From: Euphorbia lathyris
Lineage: Eukaryota > Streptophyta > Magnoliopsida > Malpighiales > Euphorbiaceae
Assembly: GCF_963576675.1 (NCBI RefSeq)
Contig: NC_088916.1
Coordinates: 22,791,501 to 22,855,500 of the forward strand
DNA length: 64,000 nucleotides
Reading direction: 5' to 3'
Shown: piece after piece, positions 1-10,842 of the stretch
How the letters are laid out: each line of letters begins with the position of its first letter
Position numbering within the stretch: the first letter of the stretch is position 1
Translations under genes and position numbers: made by a program
Notes under the pieces: generated by a model
The model's input: the letters and a program-made list of their open reading frames with translations, nothing else
What the model was told of the DNA's origin: nothing
Databases searched by the model: none

Positions 1-819
1 TTTTACAGGGGATGCAGTAAATGTATGTACGGAAAATAACAGTTTCAGAACTAAAAATTCTACAAGAAATTTCATAGCTGTTAGGCATAGCATTTTGAAC
101 ATTTTTTTCAACAAAAAATTAGCACGCTAACATAAATGAGAAAGATATAAGCTTTTCTCTGTGATCATCACTGGTAGAAACTTCAGCTACCCATGAGGCA
201 ACATTAGATGTCTACTAATAATATGATTCAGATGTCTTTGATGATTTAGATGCCTTTAATCACAGCGTATGAACGAAATATTGTAACACATCACGTTGAT
301 GTAGGACAAGAATTTAGGTTTAATAAGTTTTTGTATTTAATTGTTACAAAATAAAAAAGTTTAGGGAGTTGGTGAGACACTTGTAAAGTTTAGGGAGCTA
401 CTCTATTTTTATGGACAAGTTTAGAGAGCTGCTCATATGAAATAAGCAAGTTTAGGAAGAGGAAGCTAATCTACTATTTTGGACAAGTTTAAGTAGCTTG
501 TAATGTATTAGGCTTTTATCTTTTAATCCTAAATAGGAGAAAAAAAAACAGGTTGTTAAAATTTCGAAACCGCTAACGAAGGAACTGGTGAATCATATGG
601 GTCTTTAGATGTCTTTAACGATGAAGGAACTGGTGAATCATATGGGTCTTTAGATGTCTTTAACGATGATTTAAGTGTCAATGATGATGTTTTTAACCTT
701 GAATTTAGAAACAAGGTACAGCACATGACACTACCATAAACTTGGTAGTAAAAAAAAATAAAAATTGATTTGCCTCTTGAGTTTTAATGGTATTTTGTTA
801 GCCTAATGAATTTATTTTA
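1..819. other. Non-coding AT-rich flank
   Basis: I see no gene here. The stretch 350-500 repeats a loose motif of the form 'aagtttagggagct' four or five times. This wording recurs in fold-back elements elsewhere in the window (for example near 26,610), so it is probably the remnant of one arm of such an element. Confidence 0.5.
578..667. repeat. Two-copy 45-bp tandem duplication
   Basis: A 45-bp unit starting 'gaaggaactggtg' at 578 is repeated exactly, head to tail, at 623. The unit length is a multiple of three, but no long open frame surrounds it, so coding is not supported. Degenerate relatives of the 'ttagatgtcttt' part occur from about 205 to 260 and just after the array. Confidence 0.85.
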
Positions 820-1777
820 GGTAAAAAAAAACATCCTGAAGCCTCTGATCTTTCATTATTTGGTGCATTAAGCCCTCGATCTTTTATTTAGATACATTGA
901 GCCCCTGATCTTTCATTGTTTGGTGCATTAAGCCTTCGATCTTTCATTTAGACACATTGAGCCATTGAACTTTCATATATGGGTGTATTATGTCCTTTTG
1001 TAAATCAATTCATATATGAGTGTATTAAGGGCCTGTTTGGTTCAACTGTTAGCTAATAGATGTTGCTGTTAGCTGTTTGCGGTTGTAGTAAGCTATTTAT
1101 TTTTAGTTGTTTAATTATCAGCGTTTTACTCCAAACCGCAGGAAACATAGCGTTTGGTTAGGTTTATATAACCGCAGCGTTTAGTATTTTCTTTGGACAC
1201 CGCAACATTTTGGAGCTTTTCACGAAAAGCTCTTTTCATGGATAGTTGTTTGTAGTTACTTGTTATTGACAAAATTATCCTTCTTATCTCCACAAAATGT
1301 GTTTCCTTTTTGACATTATTTTTATTTCTAGAACAAAATTATCGAAAAACAAAGTTTTGTTGCGTTCAATAAATTTTTTATTTTTTATATAATTTATTTT
1401 TATTAATTTGTACAATATATTTTTTATTTTATAATTTATTTGTAGATTAATTTAAAACATGTCCATATTAGAAATAAATATAAACTAACAGTAACAGTTC
1501 AGTATAATTTTACCAAACAATAATAATTAAACAATTAATAACAAATAACCAACAACAACAACAAACAACTTACTACAACAACTAACATCAACAGCAACAT
1601 CTACTAGCTAACAGTTGAACCAAATAGGCCCTTAATACACCCATATATGAATTGATTTATAAAAGGACATAATACATCCATATATAAAAGATCAATGGCT
1701 CAATGTGTCTAAATGAAAGATCGAAAGCTTAATGCACCAAACAATAAAAGATCAGGGGCCTCATGATGTTTTTTGCC
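820..1777. mobile_element. Mutator-type fold-back element with 9-bp TSD
   Basis: Long inverted arms face each other: about 200 bp from 820 pairs with about 145 bp ending at 1777. The arms contain repeated phrases of the type 'gatctttcatt...ttggtgcatta'. The element is flanked by a perfect 9-bp direct repeat TTTATTTTA (811-819 and 1778-1786), the size typical of Mutator-like transposition. There is no transposase frame, so it is non-autonomous. A second inverted-repeat element occupies its centre. Confidence 0.85.
1029..1631. mobile_element. MITE nested at the apex of the fold-back
   Basis: The ends are inverted repeats of over 40 bp (GGGCCTGTTTGGTTCAAC and its near complement GTTGAACCAAATAGGCCC). 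They are flanked on both sides by TTAA (1025-1028, 1632-1635). The GGGCCTGTTTGG type of end is common in Tourist and hAT MITEs of plants. Because TTAA is palindromic, the target duplication could be TTAA or TAA/TTA, so the superfamily is uncertain. The interior is AT-rich with no coding frame. Confidence 0.7.
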
Positions 1778-1824
1778 TTTATTTTAAAGTGACATTAAAA
1801 GACGTTCCGTGAGACAAACAAAAA

Positions 1825-2308
1825 GGATAAATTACATCTATGGCCACTGAAATTTATTTCTTCTCGGTATGATCCTTAAATTTTACATTTTTTAACACCG
1901 ATGGCCACTCAATTTTAACCAACTTCTCAAAATGACCGTTAACGACCTCAAAATGATAATATTCAAGAATTAATGTTGTTTAAAACGATATTTACCATAA
2001 AACCACATTTTTTATTTTCGAAAATCACAATTTTTGGAGGTTTCTCTCTCTTAAAATTCATTTTCTCTCTCCTAACCAAACAACACCAAAATGACCTCAA
2101 AACTAAAATTTTCAAGAATTAAAGTTCCTTAGAATATCATTAACGCTTTGAGTTTTTTATTTTTAGCCGACAATGGTCGTTTTGAGGCGTTAAGTGGCCA
2201 CCAGTGTTAAAAAGTGTAAAGTTCAGTGGCTATACCGGGAAAAAACGAAGTTCAGTGGCCATAATGTGAAAGTGGGTAAAGCCAGTGGTCATGGGTGTAA
2301 TTTACCCC
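1825..2308. mobile_element. Mutator-type MITE with 9-bp TSD
   Basis: Inverted ends read GGATAAATTACATCTATGG and its imperfect complement. The flanks carry a perfect 9-bp direct repeat AAACAAAAA (1816-1824, 2309-2317). The arms include repeated 'agtggccat' phrases. The same GGATAAATTACA end is found on the larger element at 22,507-23,772, so the two probably used one transposase family. No coding frame. Confidence 0.85.
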
Positions 2309-2415
2309 AAACAAAAAGCATATTGGGACAATGTTAGCTACTTGAAAATCAAATTCCGCTGAAATTTGATTTTTCTTCTCCCATGTATCACATTATAAAT
2401 GGCTTATACTTTTTT

Positions 2416-3068
2416 AGTGTAATTAATTTATTAGTCCCTATATTTTAACAAAATACACTGTTTAGTCCCTATATTTTTAAAAACATACGGTAAGGTCTCT
2501 AACCTTTTTCTCGATAAACTGTTTAGTCCCTAACCTTTTTCTTGGTGAACTGTTTAGTCCTTGCCGTTAGACTCTCGTGAAGATTCTGTTAGTCAATTTG
2601 GATTAGCAAAAACATCTTTCGTCATCACTGAAGCAGTTAGCAGTAAACATGAGTTAAGAATATGGAGGAAATTAAACTCACCATTGAGAGTAAGAAGATT
2701 TACCACCTTCAATTCTAACAGGAAGAGTAAGCGAGAGAGATTTGAGTCGATTTCTACCTTCAATTCAAACAGGAAGAGTGAGCATGAGTGATTCGATTAT
2801 GGGTTAGAGATTCAATCATTTCTCCATTTTTTTGTGAGCGCGAGTTGCGAAAGAAAGATATAGAGGTGTGAATTGTTTTTGAATGATAAATAATAAAGGG
2901 TAATTTAGACATTTCTGAATTCATAAACAGTAAAAAATCTAACAAACAGACGGAAGGACTAAACAGTTCACTGAAAAAAGGTTAGAAACTTTACCTGTGT
3001 GTTTTTGAAAATACATAGACTAAACAGTTTGTTTTGTCAAAATATAGGAACTAATAAATTAATTACCC
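2416..3068. mobile_element. Mutator-type fold-back element
   Basis: Arms of more than 100 bp pair with each other. They carry the phrase 'actgtttagtcc' two to three times per arm. The flanks TACTTTTTT (2407-2415) and TACTTTTTA (3069-3077) form a 9-bp target duplication with one mismatch. The short open frame from 2561 inside it is not conserved-looking and I do not call it a gene. Confidence 0.75.
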
Positions 3069-4553
3069 TACTTTTTATTTAAAGGCACATACCTCATTTG
3101 GAGCCTTATATGCCTCATTGTAGTCTATCAGAGTTTCAGCGAGGATAAAATAACTTCGTTTAGCACCGTGTGAGATACGGGTGATAGTGGACACAAGATG
3201 GACATCACACAATCTGTCGTCCCCTATAGTAAAGAAATGAAGATACAAGAAAATGACCATCAGTCAAGCCCAGGTTGAATATCCGCGAGGCAGACAAAGA
3301 CAATGAGACTCCAGCATAACCTTTGAGATGTAACAGAAAGGGCTGTCAAATTGTAAGGACTTCAGCTACCCAATCCCGATTGGGGGGAAGGTTTAGTAGA
3401 GCAGTCAAGAAAAGTTTCGTATCAATGATGAAATTATTAGGGATAATAATAAAAACTATTTTTGGACCTAAACTATAAGTTTAAGCTTTTTAGTTCAATT
3501 AATATAGTTCAATCGGTTCTACGATACGATATCAGTCTCTTATATTAAACTCTTAAATTAAACGGTTGATGGTTCGAATCCTGACCAGGAAAAGTGTATT
3601 CCACGTGCTATAAAATGTTAATGCAGCCTGCAAGAACTCACGATAACGCTTCATAGTTTAGTAACATAGAAAGGAGGCCCCGTAAGGCTGAAGGGTATTC
3701 CATTGGGTCTTAGTCAGAGATCGAAGGAAATAGGAGGAAAAAAGTGAGGAGAAATAGTTGGATCCGGCCATCAAGTGGTATATGAATAAAATTACAGGTA
3801 ACTTATAGAACTGGTATAATCGAGGCGTTCGTTTACATATGTAGAATATAAAGGTGTGCGAAGGCAACTGCGGAGCGATTTTGGTGCGATTTTTATTGCA
3901 TTTTTTTGTGTGACTTTAGCTGCGATTTAGTGACAAAGAGTGGAAGAAGGTATAAATGAAACATTAAAACAAAAGTATTTTGCAGTTATAAACTCATTTG
4001 TACTGCGAAACAAAATAAGCTTAAAATACTTCAAAGTTGAAGCAATCGCGAAACATATGATAAAACTGCGAAGATAATTGTCTCCACAGTTTCTGCAGCC
4101 GCTTCACAATAGAAGCAACTACGAAGTAAATTCAAATGACCTTTATAAATTTAATTCAAAGTTGCTTCCATTACGAAGCGATTGCATAAACTGCGAAGTT
4201 ATCTTCCTACTGAAATAAGAAGGTTCCTAACATTCAAACACGCAAATACATCTCAAATAAATTTTGCAATAAGTTTCTAACTTAACGCTAGACCTAACAA
4301 GGTCTTAAATCACTAGAAAAATTAAAAAAAAGGTACAAATTCCCTCTGCACTTGTCTTCACACACTTTTGTATTCCGCACAAATATGTTAAATGATAATA
4401 TATACTATGAATATTTCGGAAAAGTCTACTTTGAAAGTGTAATTTGGTAAGAGGTGTTGTAATGTGTTTAAATATATAAACGAGCTTCTCAATTAGAACA
4501 ATTTTGTAATTTATCCTTTAACGAGTGAGATAGGCCACATGTGAAAAATTAGA
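3069..4553. other. Non-coding stretch
   Basis: I see no gene or clear element boundary. Between about 3,865 and 4,200 the phrase 'actgcgaag' and its variants recur on both strands, suggesting a decayed fold-back element. The short frames on either strand have no recognisable motif. Confidence 0.4.
3505..3581 (+). repeat. tRNA-like fragment (possible SINE head)
   Basis: TAGTTCAATCGGT resembles a tRNA A box and GGTTCGAATCC matches a B box, 54 bp apart from end to start. No acceptor stem or cloverleaf forms that I can see, so this is not a functional tRNA gene. It may be the head of an old tRNA-derived SINE. Confidence 0.3.
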
Positions 4554-4983
4554 GTTAATTTCAAATAAATCATGTGATTTTACGTTTTTATAGATCAGTA
4601 CATGTGGTTTTTCTGTTACAAACTCAATCATGTGGTTTGCAAAATTTTCATTTTTTATTGACTTTGTCAAGTTTGGCCGAAAATGACCTCAAAATGATAA
4701 TTTTCAAGAATTAAAAGATATTTAAAACAACTTTAATTCTTCAGTTTTTTAGGTTTGAAATCATTTAGGTATTGTTTTTTTATGAGAGAGAAAGCTAATG
4801 TTTAGAAAGAGAATTTAAAACATGTTGATTTTGGAAAATTAGAAATGTTGTTGCATAGTAAATGTGATACTAAACAATTTTAATTCTTAAAATTTTTATT
4901 TTAAGGTCGTTATCGGTCAAATTTGACAAAAGTAATAAAAAAATGAATAAAACGTAACCACAAGGTATTTATTTGAAATAAAC
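4554..4983. mobile_element. Mutator-type MITE
   Basis: Imperfect inverted ends (GTTAATTTCAAATAAAT and the complement of ATTTATTTGAAATAAAC) with longer paired arms containing 'catgtggtt' phrases. Flanks AAAATTAGA and AAAAAAAGA could be a decayed 9-bp target duplication. It directly abuts the next element at 4,993. Confidence 0.65.
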
Positions 4984-4992
4984 AAAAAAAGA

Positions 4993-5503
4993 CTTAGTAG
5001 GCACCCAACCCCCTAAACTTGTAACTTTTTTCACCTGGCCCCCTCAACTTAGGGGACAACCTCTCAACCCCCTCAACTCTACAAAAACATCACATACAGC
5101 TCCTTACACCCCTATGTTCGGTCAAAATATTGACCCGTGTAGAAAACGCGCTTGACTGTTGACCATACCAATGCCACGTGTCATTTTTTATTAAATTTTT
5201 CCATTGAGACCCCTGCTCGGCGAGCAAGCCCATTTGTGCTCGGCGAGCAACTACCAGAGATAGATTTCGATCAGAATTCTTATGCCAGAATGGAAAATTT
5301 TAATAAAAAAGTGACACGTGACATTTGTGTGGTCAACAGTCAAGTGTGTTTTCTACACGGGTCAATATTTTGACCGAACATAGGAGTGTAAGGGGCTTTA
5401 TGTGATGTTTTTGGAGAGTTGAGGGGGTTGAGAGGTTGTTCCCTAAGTTGAGAGTGCCAGATGAAAAAAAGTTACAAATTTAGGGAGATGAGTGCCTATT
5501 AAG
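4993..5503. mobile_element. Fold-back element with arms of about 200 bp
   Basis: The arms pair over almost their whole length: left from CTTAGTAGGCAC, right ending GTGCCTATTAAG. They include a well-matched stretch 'ttcggtcaaaatattgaccc'. The loop contains two near-palindromes TGCTCGGCGAGCA. An A-rich flank on each side prevents a firm call of the target duplication. A run of about 26 A residues follows. The frame at 5,152-5,373 lies within the arms and is not a gene. Confidence 0.75.
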
Positions 5504-5860
5504 CAAAAAAAAAAAAAAAAAAAAAAAAAATTACTACTATTAGTACTTGCACTTTGGATAATTGAAAAGTGTACTATTAGTTTATACTTGCACGTTGGAT
5601 AATCGAAAAGTGTACAACAAATAGAAATTGGTAATTATACACGGGTACACAAATCCTTAAATATCAATTTTTATATGGATATTATGGCCGCTGAATTAAT
5701 CATCCACTTGGTTTATTTACTGTTTGTTATTGCTGTTTCCATATTTTTATAAAAAGTTAATTTTTCATATATAAAGGACCAATAAAAGATTAATCAAACA
5801 TTTAAAATACTCCTTAAATTATATTCGTGACCACTTTTACAATTAATTCATTTTTTTTTG

Positions 5861-6427
5861 GGTTAAGGTGCAAAAATACCCCTAACGTTTTGGACCAGGA
5901 GCAACTTTACCATGAACGTCTAAAATGGTGCAATTTTACCCTTAACATTGGAAGCCAAGAGCAATTTTACCTCTAACATTGATAAATTGGGTCAATTTCA
6001 GATACTATTATAAAACACAGATATTTTTGTTCATTATTCTACACCAATTGCATAATAATTCGTTCTTTTTTTCATGTTTTTTATAATTTAATAATAGAAT
6101 TTGAGATTAATATTTATAAATTCGGTGGATTTTTTGTCTAATCCGTACAAAAAGACAATATATTTTTTATTTTATTTTTTTTTCACATCTCAACGAATGT
6201 TTGTGATTTGTTACTGATAAAATGATACACGTATGAAGTGTAGATAACAAGATTCATGACCGAGAAGACAGTTTGATGAATTATTTCTTAAATTGACCCA
6301 ATTTATTAACGTTAGGGGTAAAATTGCTCTTGGCTTCCAACGTTAGGGATAAAATTACACCATTTTAGACGTTAGGGGTAAAATTACTCATGGCCCAAAA
6401 CGTTAGGGGTATTTTTGCACCTTAACC
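5861..6427. mobile_element. Fold-back element with T-rich TSD
   Basis: Begins GGTTAAGGTGCAAAAATACC and ends with its complement; the arms are about 150 bp. Each arm repeats a phrase of the form 'aacgttaggggtaaaattgctc' three times in diverged form. T-runs on both sides (TTTTTTTTG before, TTTTTTTTT after) fit a 9-bp target duplication with one mismatch. Confidence 0.8.
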
Positions 6428-6511
6428 TTTTTTTTTTTTTTTTTTATCTTCGACTCCCTCTTCTTCAACGGATTAACTTCTCTCTTTCTATTTTACCTGA
6501 TATTATTATTA

Positions 6512-6955
6512 GGCTTAATACACATATTTGCCCATGTGTTTTCTCAGAAAAACAGATTTACCCTTAAATCAAAATTGGATGACGACAATCAAAATTCATT
6601 TGGTTTCTTATTGTTTTCTATTGCTATTGCTTTTGGATTAATTAGGAGGTTTAGACGCCGTTTTATTAGGTTGATTGAGCTTTTATGAAAATGAATTTTG
6701 ACCAATCTGTTCTTCTAACTTGCTTTTAATCGAAATTGAATGTGCATATTTTTTTTCTGTTTGTGATTGGTTGTTCTTTTTTGAAGTTTTTCTGGAGATA
6801 AGAAGGTTTGATGTCATCGCCGTTTAGCAGCTCCGTCAGATTAGGGTATAATTGCAGGTTTATGGAAAATTCAGGGATAGTTTTGTGAGTTTATTTGATT
6901 TAAGGGCAAATCTGTTTTTCCGAGAAAACACAAGGACAAATATATATATTAACCC
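6512..6955. mobile_element. Fold-back element in an ATT repeat
   Basis: Inverted arms of about 60 bp: the left contains 'tgttttctcagaaaaacag', the right its near complement. Both flanks are TTATTATTA-type sequence, consistent with a target duplication of about 9 bp, though the simple repeat makes that ambiguous. No coding frame. Confidence 0.7.
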
Positions 6956-8807
6956 TTATTATTATTATTATTTTTATCTCTTTCTCTGTCCGTTCCTCTC
7001 CTTTTCATCTCTATTTGTTATAAAAAAAAATGGCATCCTAGTATTACTCATCTTGCAGTGCATTAATGAATTTTTTTTTTTTATTAAAACATTAAGGAAT
7101 TGAGTGTAATGAATTCCAAGGACGGTTGCTGAAGGCTAGGGGTGTTTAAAAATCCGAACCCGACCGAAATAACGGATCGAACTGATACATTTCGGTTTTT
7201 CGATCTATTAGATTCGATTTCAGTCTTAGTTTTTTTAAATATATGGGTAATTTTAACGCACCTAAAACTATCTACGTGATATAAAACCAAGAAAACCTAA
7301 TAAGCTGTATTTCTCCATCATCCCCCCAAAAAAATCAATCTCATCTTGGAACCCTAACACAATTGAAGGATCACAATTAGGTGTCAATCTTATCTTGTGT
7401 CTCATGAATTTGTCCTTACTATTACTTTCTTTGTGGCTTGTCTCTTTTGTTGATGTGCCTGATGTCGAGGTTGCATGTTGGACATTCATTGTATTTCTTA
7501 ATAATGATTAATGAATGTTGTTGTTTTGAGTTTGCTTGAAGTTTTGAATGTTTAAAAACATTTATCATCAATGCATTCCAGGAAGAAATTTTTTAGGCAT
7601 GATCGCTTTGTCTTGAAATTGTTTTTTTTATAGTGTGTGATTGCTTATTTTAGGACTTCTTGTTTCTAAAAGCATGTCCAACATGAAAATCATCTCGGTT
7701 TCGATCTTGAATTCCTATTTCTTCTCTTAAGTATTTATTGTAGGTGTTGTTCATGAAGATTTGTTGGGTGGTATTTTGAGTGATTGTTTAATAAATTGTG
7801 CGGGTATCCTCTATTGTGTCAGGGTACTCTATCTAGTACTTACCGTTTTCCATGTGTTGAAGTGTGCTACTTATTTATTAAACGATATGTACACATGTAA
7901 TAGTGTCAAGTATTTTACTTGTGTATATATTTGTTTTAGTGTGTTTATATTTGACTGAATCGGTTTGATTTCAGTGGATTTGATGCACTTTCACTGAAGT
8001 TCACACACTTCCAGTTAATTTCACAAGATGTTAAGTTGTGTGAAATCGGACTGGGACGTTTTGAAACTCATTCATAACTTTTTAGAACATTCTTTGTGAC
8101 GTTTTTTTATTTTTGAATTGATTTTGTATCATTTTCAGCTAATTTTATCTAATTATGCTAAATGTCATCCATTTTAAGTTGATTTCAGAAGATGTTAAAT
8201 TGCGTAGAATCACATTATGACATTTTGAAACTTGACAAAACCTGTTAAGTTTTTTTTTTTTTTTTTTTTGTGATGCTTCTTTATTTTTTAAATCAATTTG
8301 ATATGAGTTTCAGTTTATTACGTCCAATTTCACTTAATATCATCCACTTTCAGTTAATTTCAAAAGATGTGGTATGATTTTGCGTTGTTAAGTTTTTGAA
8401 ATGGATTTGAAACTCTATTAAACATCTATTTTTATGTTTTATTAATTATTTTTATTGTGTTTCAAATGAGTTATAGCCAATTTCATTCAATATCCCTCGA
8501 TTTCATCCACTTTCACTGAACTTTTAAACAAACAAAAATTTGTGTAGTTCCGGTTTCCAGTAAGACTACCTTTCTTCCGAGAAGAAAGACATTTCTTTCT
8601 GAATTTACGTTTAGCGTATATGATATTGTAGTTGTTTAAACTCATTCGAAAATCGAAGCAATATTTTAATGGTAAAAAATATTTAGAAATGAGTTGTACA
8701 TGATGTTATTCCTTTTGGAATGAAATCTTTTAAAATAAAGAGTTTTTTTATTGTTTACGTTGTTGTAGTATTTTTGGATTGTATTTTTATACATGTGATG
8801 CAGAGAT
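6956..8807. other. Non-coding stretch with satellite-like block
   Basis: No gene is supported. 'aggggtgtttaaaaatccgaacc' near 7,139 looks like the end of a hAT-type MITE without a visible partner. The most structured part is the repeat block at about 7,985-8,520. Confidence 0.4.
7985..8520. repeat. Diverged tandem repeat, unit about 165-180 bp
   Basis: A segment reading roughly 'cagttaatttcacaagatgttaagtt' recurs near 8,012, 8,178 and 8,352, each followed by a similar 'gtttgaaac' segment. A partial fourth copy lies near 8,500. The spacing is in the range of plant satellite monomers, but the copies are strongly diverged. There are too few for a working array. Confidence 0.6.
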
Positions 8808-9259
8808 AGGGGTGGCAACGTGTCTCTCGTACCCTCTATAAAAGGGTATGAGACAGGTATGGAATTAAAACTATTACCGTTAGAGTATGGGAAGACTCCC
8901 CAAGGTACCCGATATCCGTCATAACTTTTTTATATATTAAAAAATATTATTGTGTTTAGATGTAAGATGTAAGATTTAAGATTTGAACACCAACCTTTTG
9001 TTCTTCAACCATTAAGTGATACCACTAAGCTACTTTATTTTTATTGATTAAGGTTCAATTATTAGATAAATGGTTTATTAAATTTATACTTAGTTAAATT
9101 TGTAATGTTTTTTGTTTTATTTATTGATTCTTAACGGGTATGGGATGCAAAACATATACCCGTTGGGGGTAATGGGAAGAGTGCGGGTAATTAAAAAATA
9201 AACGGGTAATGGTTTGAGATTGACACTACCCGTGGGTAGCCTACCCGTTGCCATCCCTA
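8808..9259. mobile_element. Non-autonomous hAT-type element
   Basis: Ends TAGGGGTGGCAACG and CGTTGCCATCCCTA are inverted repeats. Flanks TGCAGAGA (8800-8807) and TGTAGAGA (9260-9267) form an 8-bp target duplication with one mismatch, the hAT size. 'acccgttgggggtaatggg' type phrases recur in the arms. On the minus strand, 9,033-8,978 resembles tRNA A and B boxes. Confidence 0.8.
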
Positions 9260-9462
9260 TGTAGAGACGATAATCGATGTCATGTCATTGTTGATCGACA
9301 TTGGTTGTTGTCGTTCCTGTAGCTGGAATCAGACTTCTATTTCTTCTTTTATTTGATGGATTTGCATATTATCTTGGTCTAATGTTTCCCCAACCCCCTT
9401 AACTTGTACAAATTGGTCATTTTACCCCTCCAACTCATCGAATGTCCTATTTACCTCCTTAA

Positions 9463-9707
9463 GGCCCCGTTCTTTATTACTTAATTTCAGTAACACTCTA
9501 TTCAGTTTAGTTCAGTAATTTATCATTACTTATTATAATTATAATTATTCTTTTTTTCATTATTATTATTATCACTATATTAGAACCGTTATTAATTTTA
9601 TCAAATTTTTATTTTAATTATTGCTATTTTTAAAGGATTATATTATTATTTCAGTTTTAGTAGAATTCAATTCAGTTCAATTTTTTTCAGTCATAAAGAA
9701 CAGAGCC
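9463..9707. mobile_element. Tourist-like MITE nested in the left arm
   Basis: Ends GGCCCCGTTCTTTATTAC and GTCATAAAGAACAGAGCC are inverted repeats, flanked by TAA on both sides (9460-9462, 9708-9710). This fits PIF/Harbinger-type insertion. Removing it restores the arm so that it matches the opposite arm, which confirms the boundaries. Confidence 0.8.
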
Positions 9708-9831
9708 TAACTCCATAAAAGTGGTCTTTCTCACCCCCTCAACTTGTCCATTTACCACTCCAACTCATAGCATGCCCTATTTACCCCATTAACTCCATAA
9801 AAGTGGTATTTTTCACCCCTTATAATCCGTT

Positions 9832-9950
9832 ATCGAGGCTAAATTGATACCATTTTTAAACGTTAAACCTATATTGGTGTTATTTTGTACGTGGAGCCTA
9901 AATTGATACTTCCTCAAAAACCATAGGCCTATTTTGGTACCTTATTCCTA
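9832..9950. repeat. Fragment of the fold-back family seen at 43,526
   Basis: Contains 'aaacgttaaacctatattgg' and 'aggcctattttggtacctta', matching the right arm of the element at 43,526-43,957 in order. Only one arm is present. It is inside the composite element at 9,376-10,395. Confidence 0.6.
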
Positions 9951-10395
9951 CATATAATGTCTTTAACTTGTTTATATTAATATTTTGTTATTTGTATCTT
10001 TTATTCATTCATTCTCTTTTCAATTTTTTTGTCTAGTTAAATTTTGATTATCTAATTATTGTAATATAATATTATTGTAATAAACATATAAAGGATCAAT
10101 ATAATTATCAAATTAAAAAAAGTTGATATTAAAAAAATATATTTTCAAACTCATTTGAATAAGTCCTATTAATTTTGCCCTATAAAAGGGTAAGAAATAC
10201 CACTTTTATGAAATTAAGGGGATAAATAGGACATTCGATGAGTTGATGATGGGTAAAATGATCAATTTGGACAAGTTAAAGGGGTGAGAAATATCATTTT
10301 TATGGAGTTAAAGAAGGTAAATAGAACATTCGATGAGTTGGAGGGATAAAATGACCAATTTGGACAAGTTAAGGAGACTGGAAGAACATTAGGCC

Positions 10396-10842
10396 TATTA
10401 TCTTTGATTGTTTTTAAGAAGCTTTTGAATGTGAAATTTCTTGCAATTAGAATTCTGATGATCATGTTGATGATTTCTTTTTCTTCATTCCAAATACCTA
10501 TGTCATGGATGGGAATTGCAATTTCTTCCATTTTTTCTATGTTTGATTTTTTCAAGCCTTGTGAACTTGATTTTGTTTGAAATTGTGTTGGATCTCTATA
10601 TTTGAAGTCTAATCAGGTTCAATAAAGTAGATTATTGTCAGAATATAGAGATTGAAGTTGAAACTGAGAGATCAGAGTTGAAGAATGTCATTTTCTACAC
10701 GATTTATCGAGAGTTTGTATGGAGCTGGATTCCATTATGGAAGGAATATGAGTTTAATTTCCTTAGTAAGCCTGAAATATAACATATATAACACACTATA
10801 GCATCAAAAATTTAATGATGAAACACTATATATCAATCACAT
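10396..10842. other. 3' flank of the hydrolase gene
   Basis: No second gene is visible. The 3' untranslated region and poly(A) site of the minus-strand hydrolase gene must lie here, but no single poly(A) signal stands out in this AT-rich sequence. Confidence 0.4.

Larger units (their letters stand above)
9376..10395. mobile_element. Mutator-type fold-back element, composite
   Basis: Flanked by a perfect 9-bp direct repeat TATTATCTT (9367-9375, 10396-10404). The ends are inverted (GGTCTAATGTTTCC against GGAAGAACATTAGGCC). Each arm holds two tandem copies of a segment of about 110 bp beginning 'aacttgt(c)caaattggtcattttac'. A Tourist-like MITE splits the left arm, and a piece of another fold-back family (9,832-9,950) lies inside. 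No transposase is seen. Confidence 0.85.

Noticed and set aside
3571..3581. tRNA gene suggested by GGTTCGAATCC
   Set aside because: No cloverleaf or acceptor stem; kept only as a tRNA-like fragment.
5504..5530. Long A-run after the fold-back element as a retroposon tail
   Set aside because: It adjoins a DNA-type inverted-repeat element, with no retroposon body before it; probably an expanded A-rich target.
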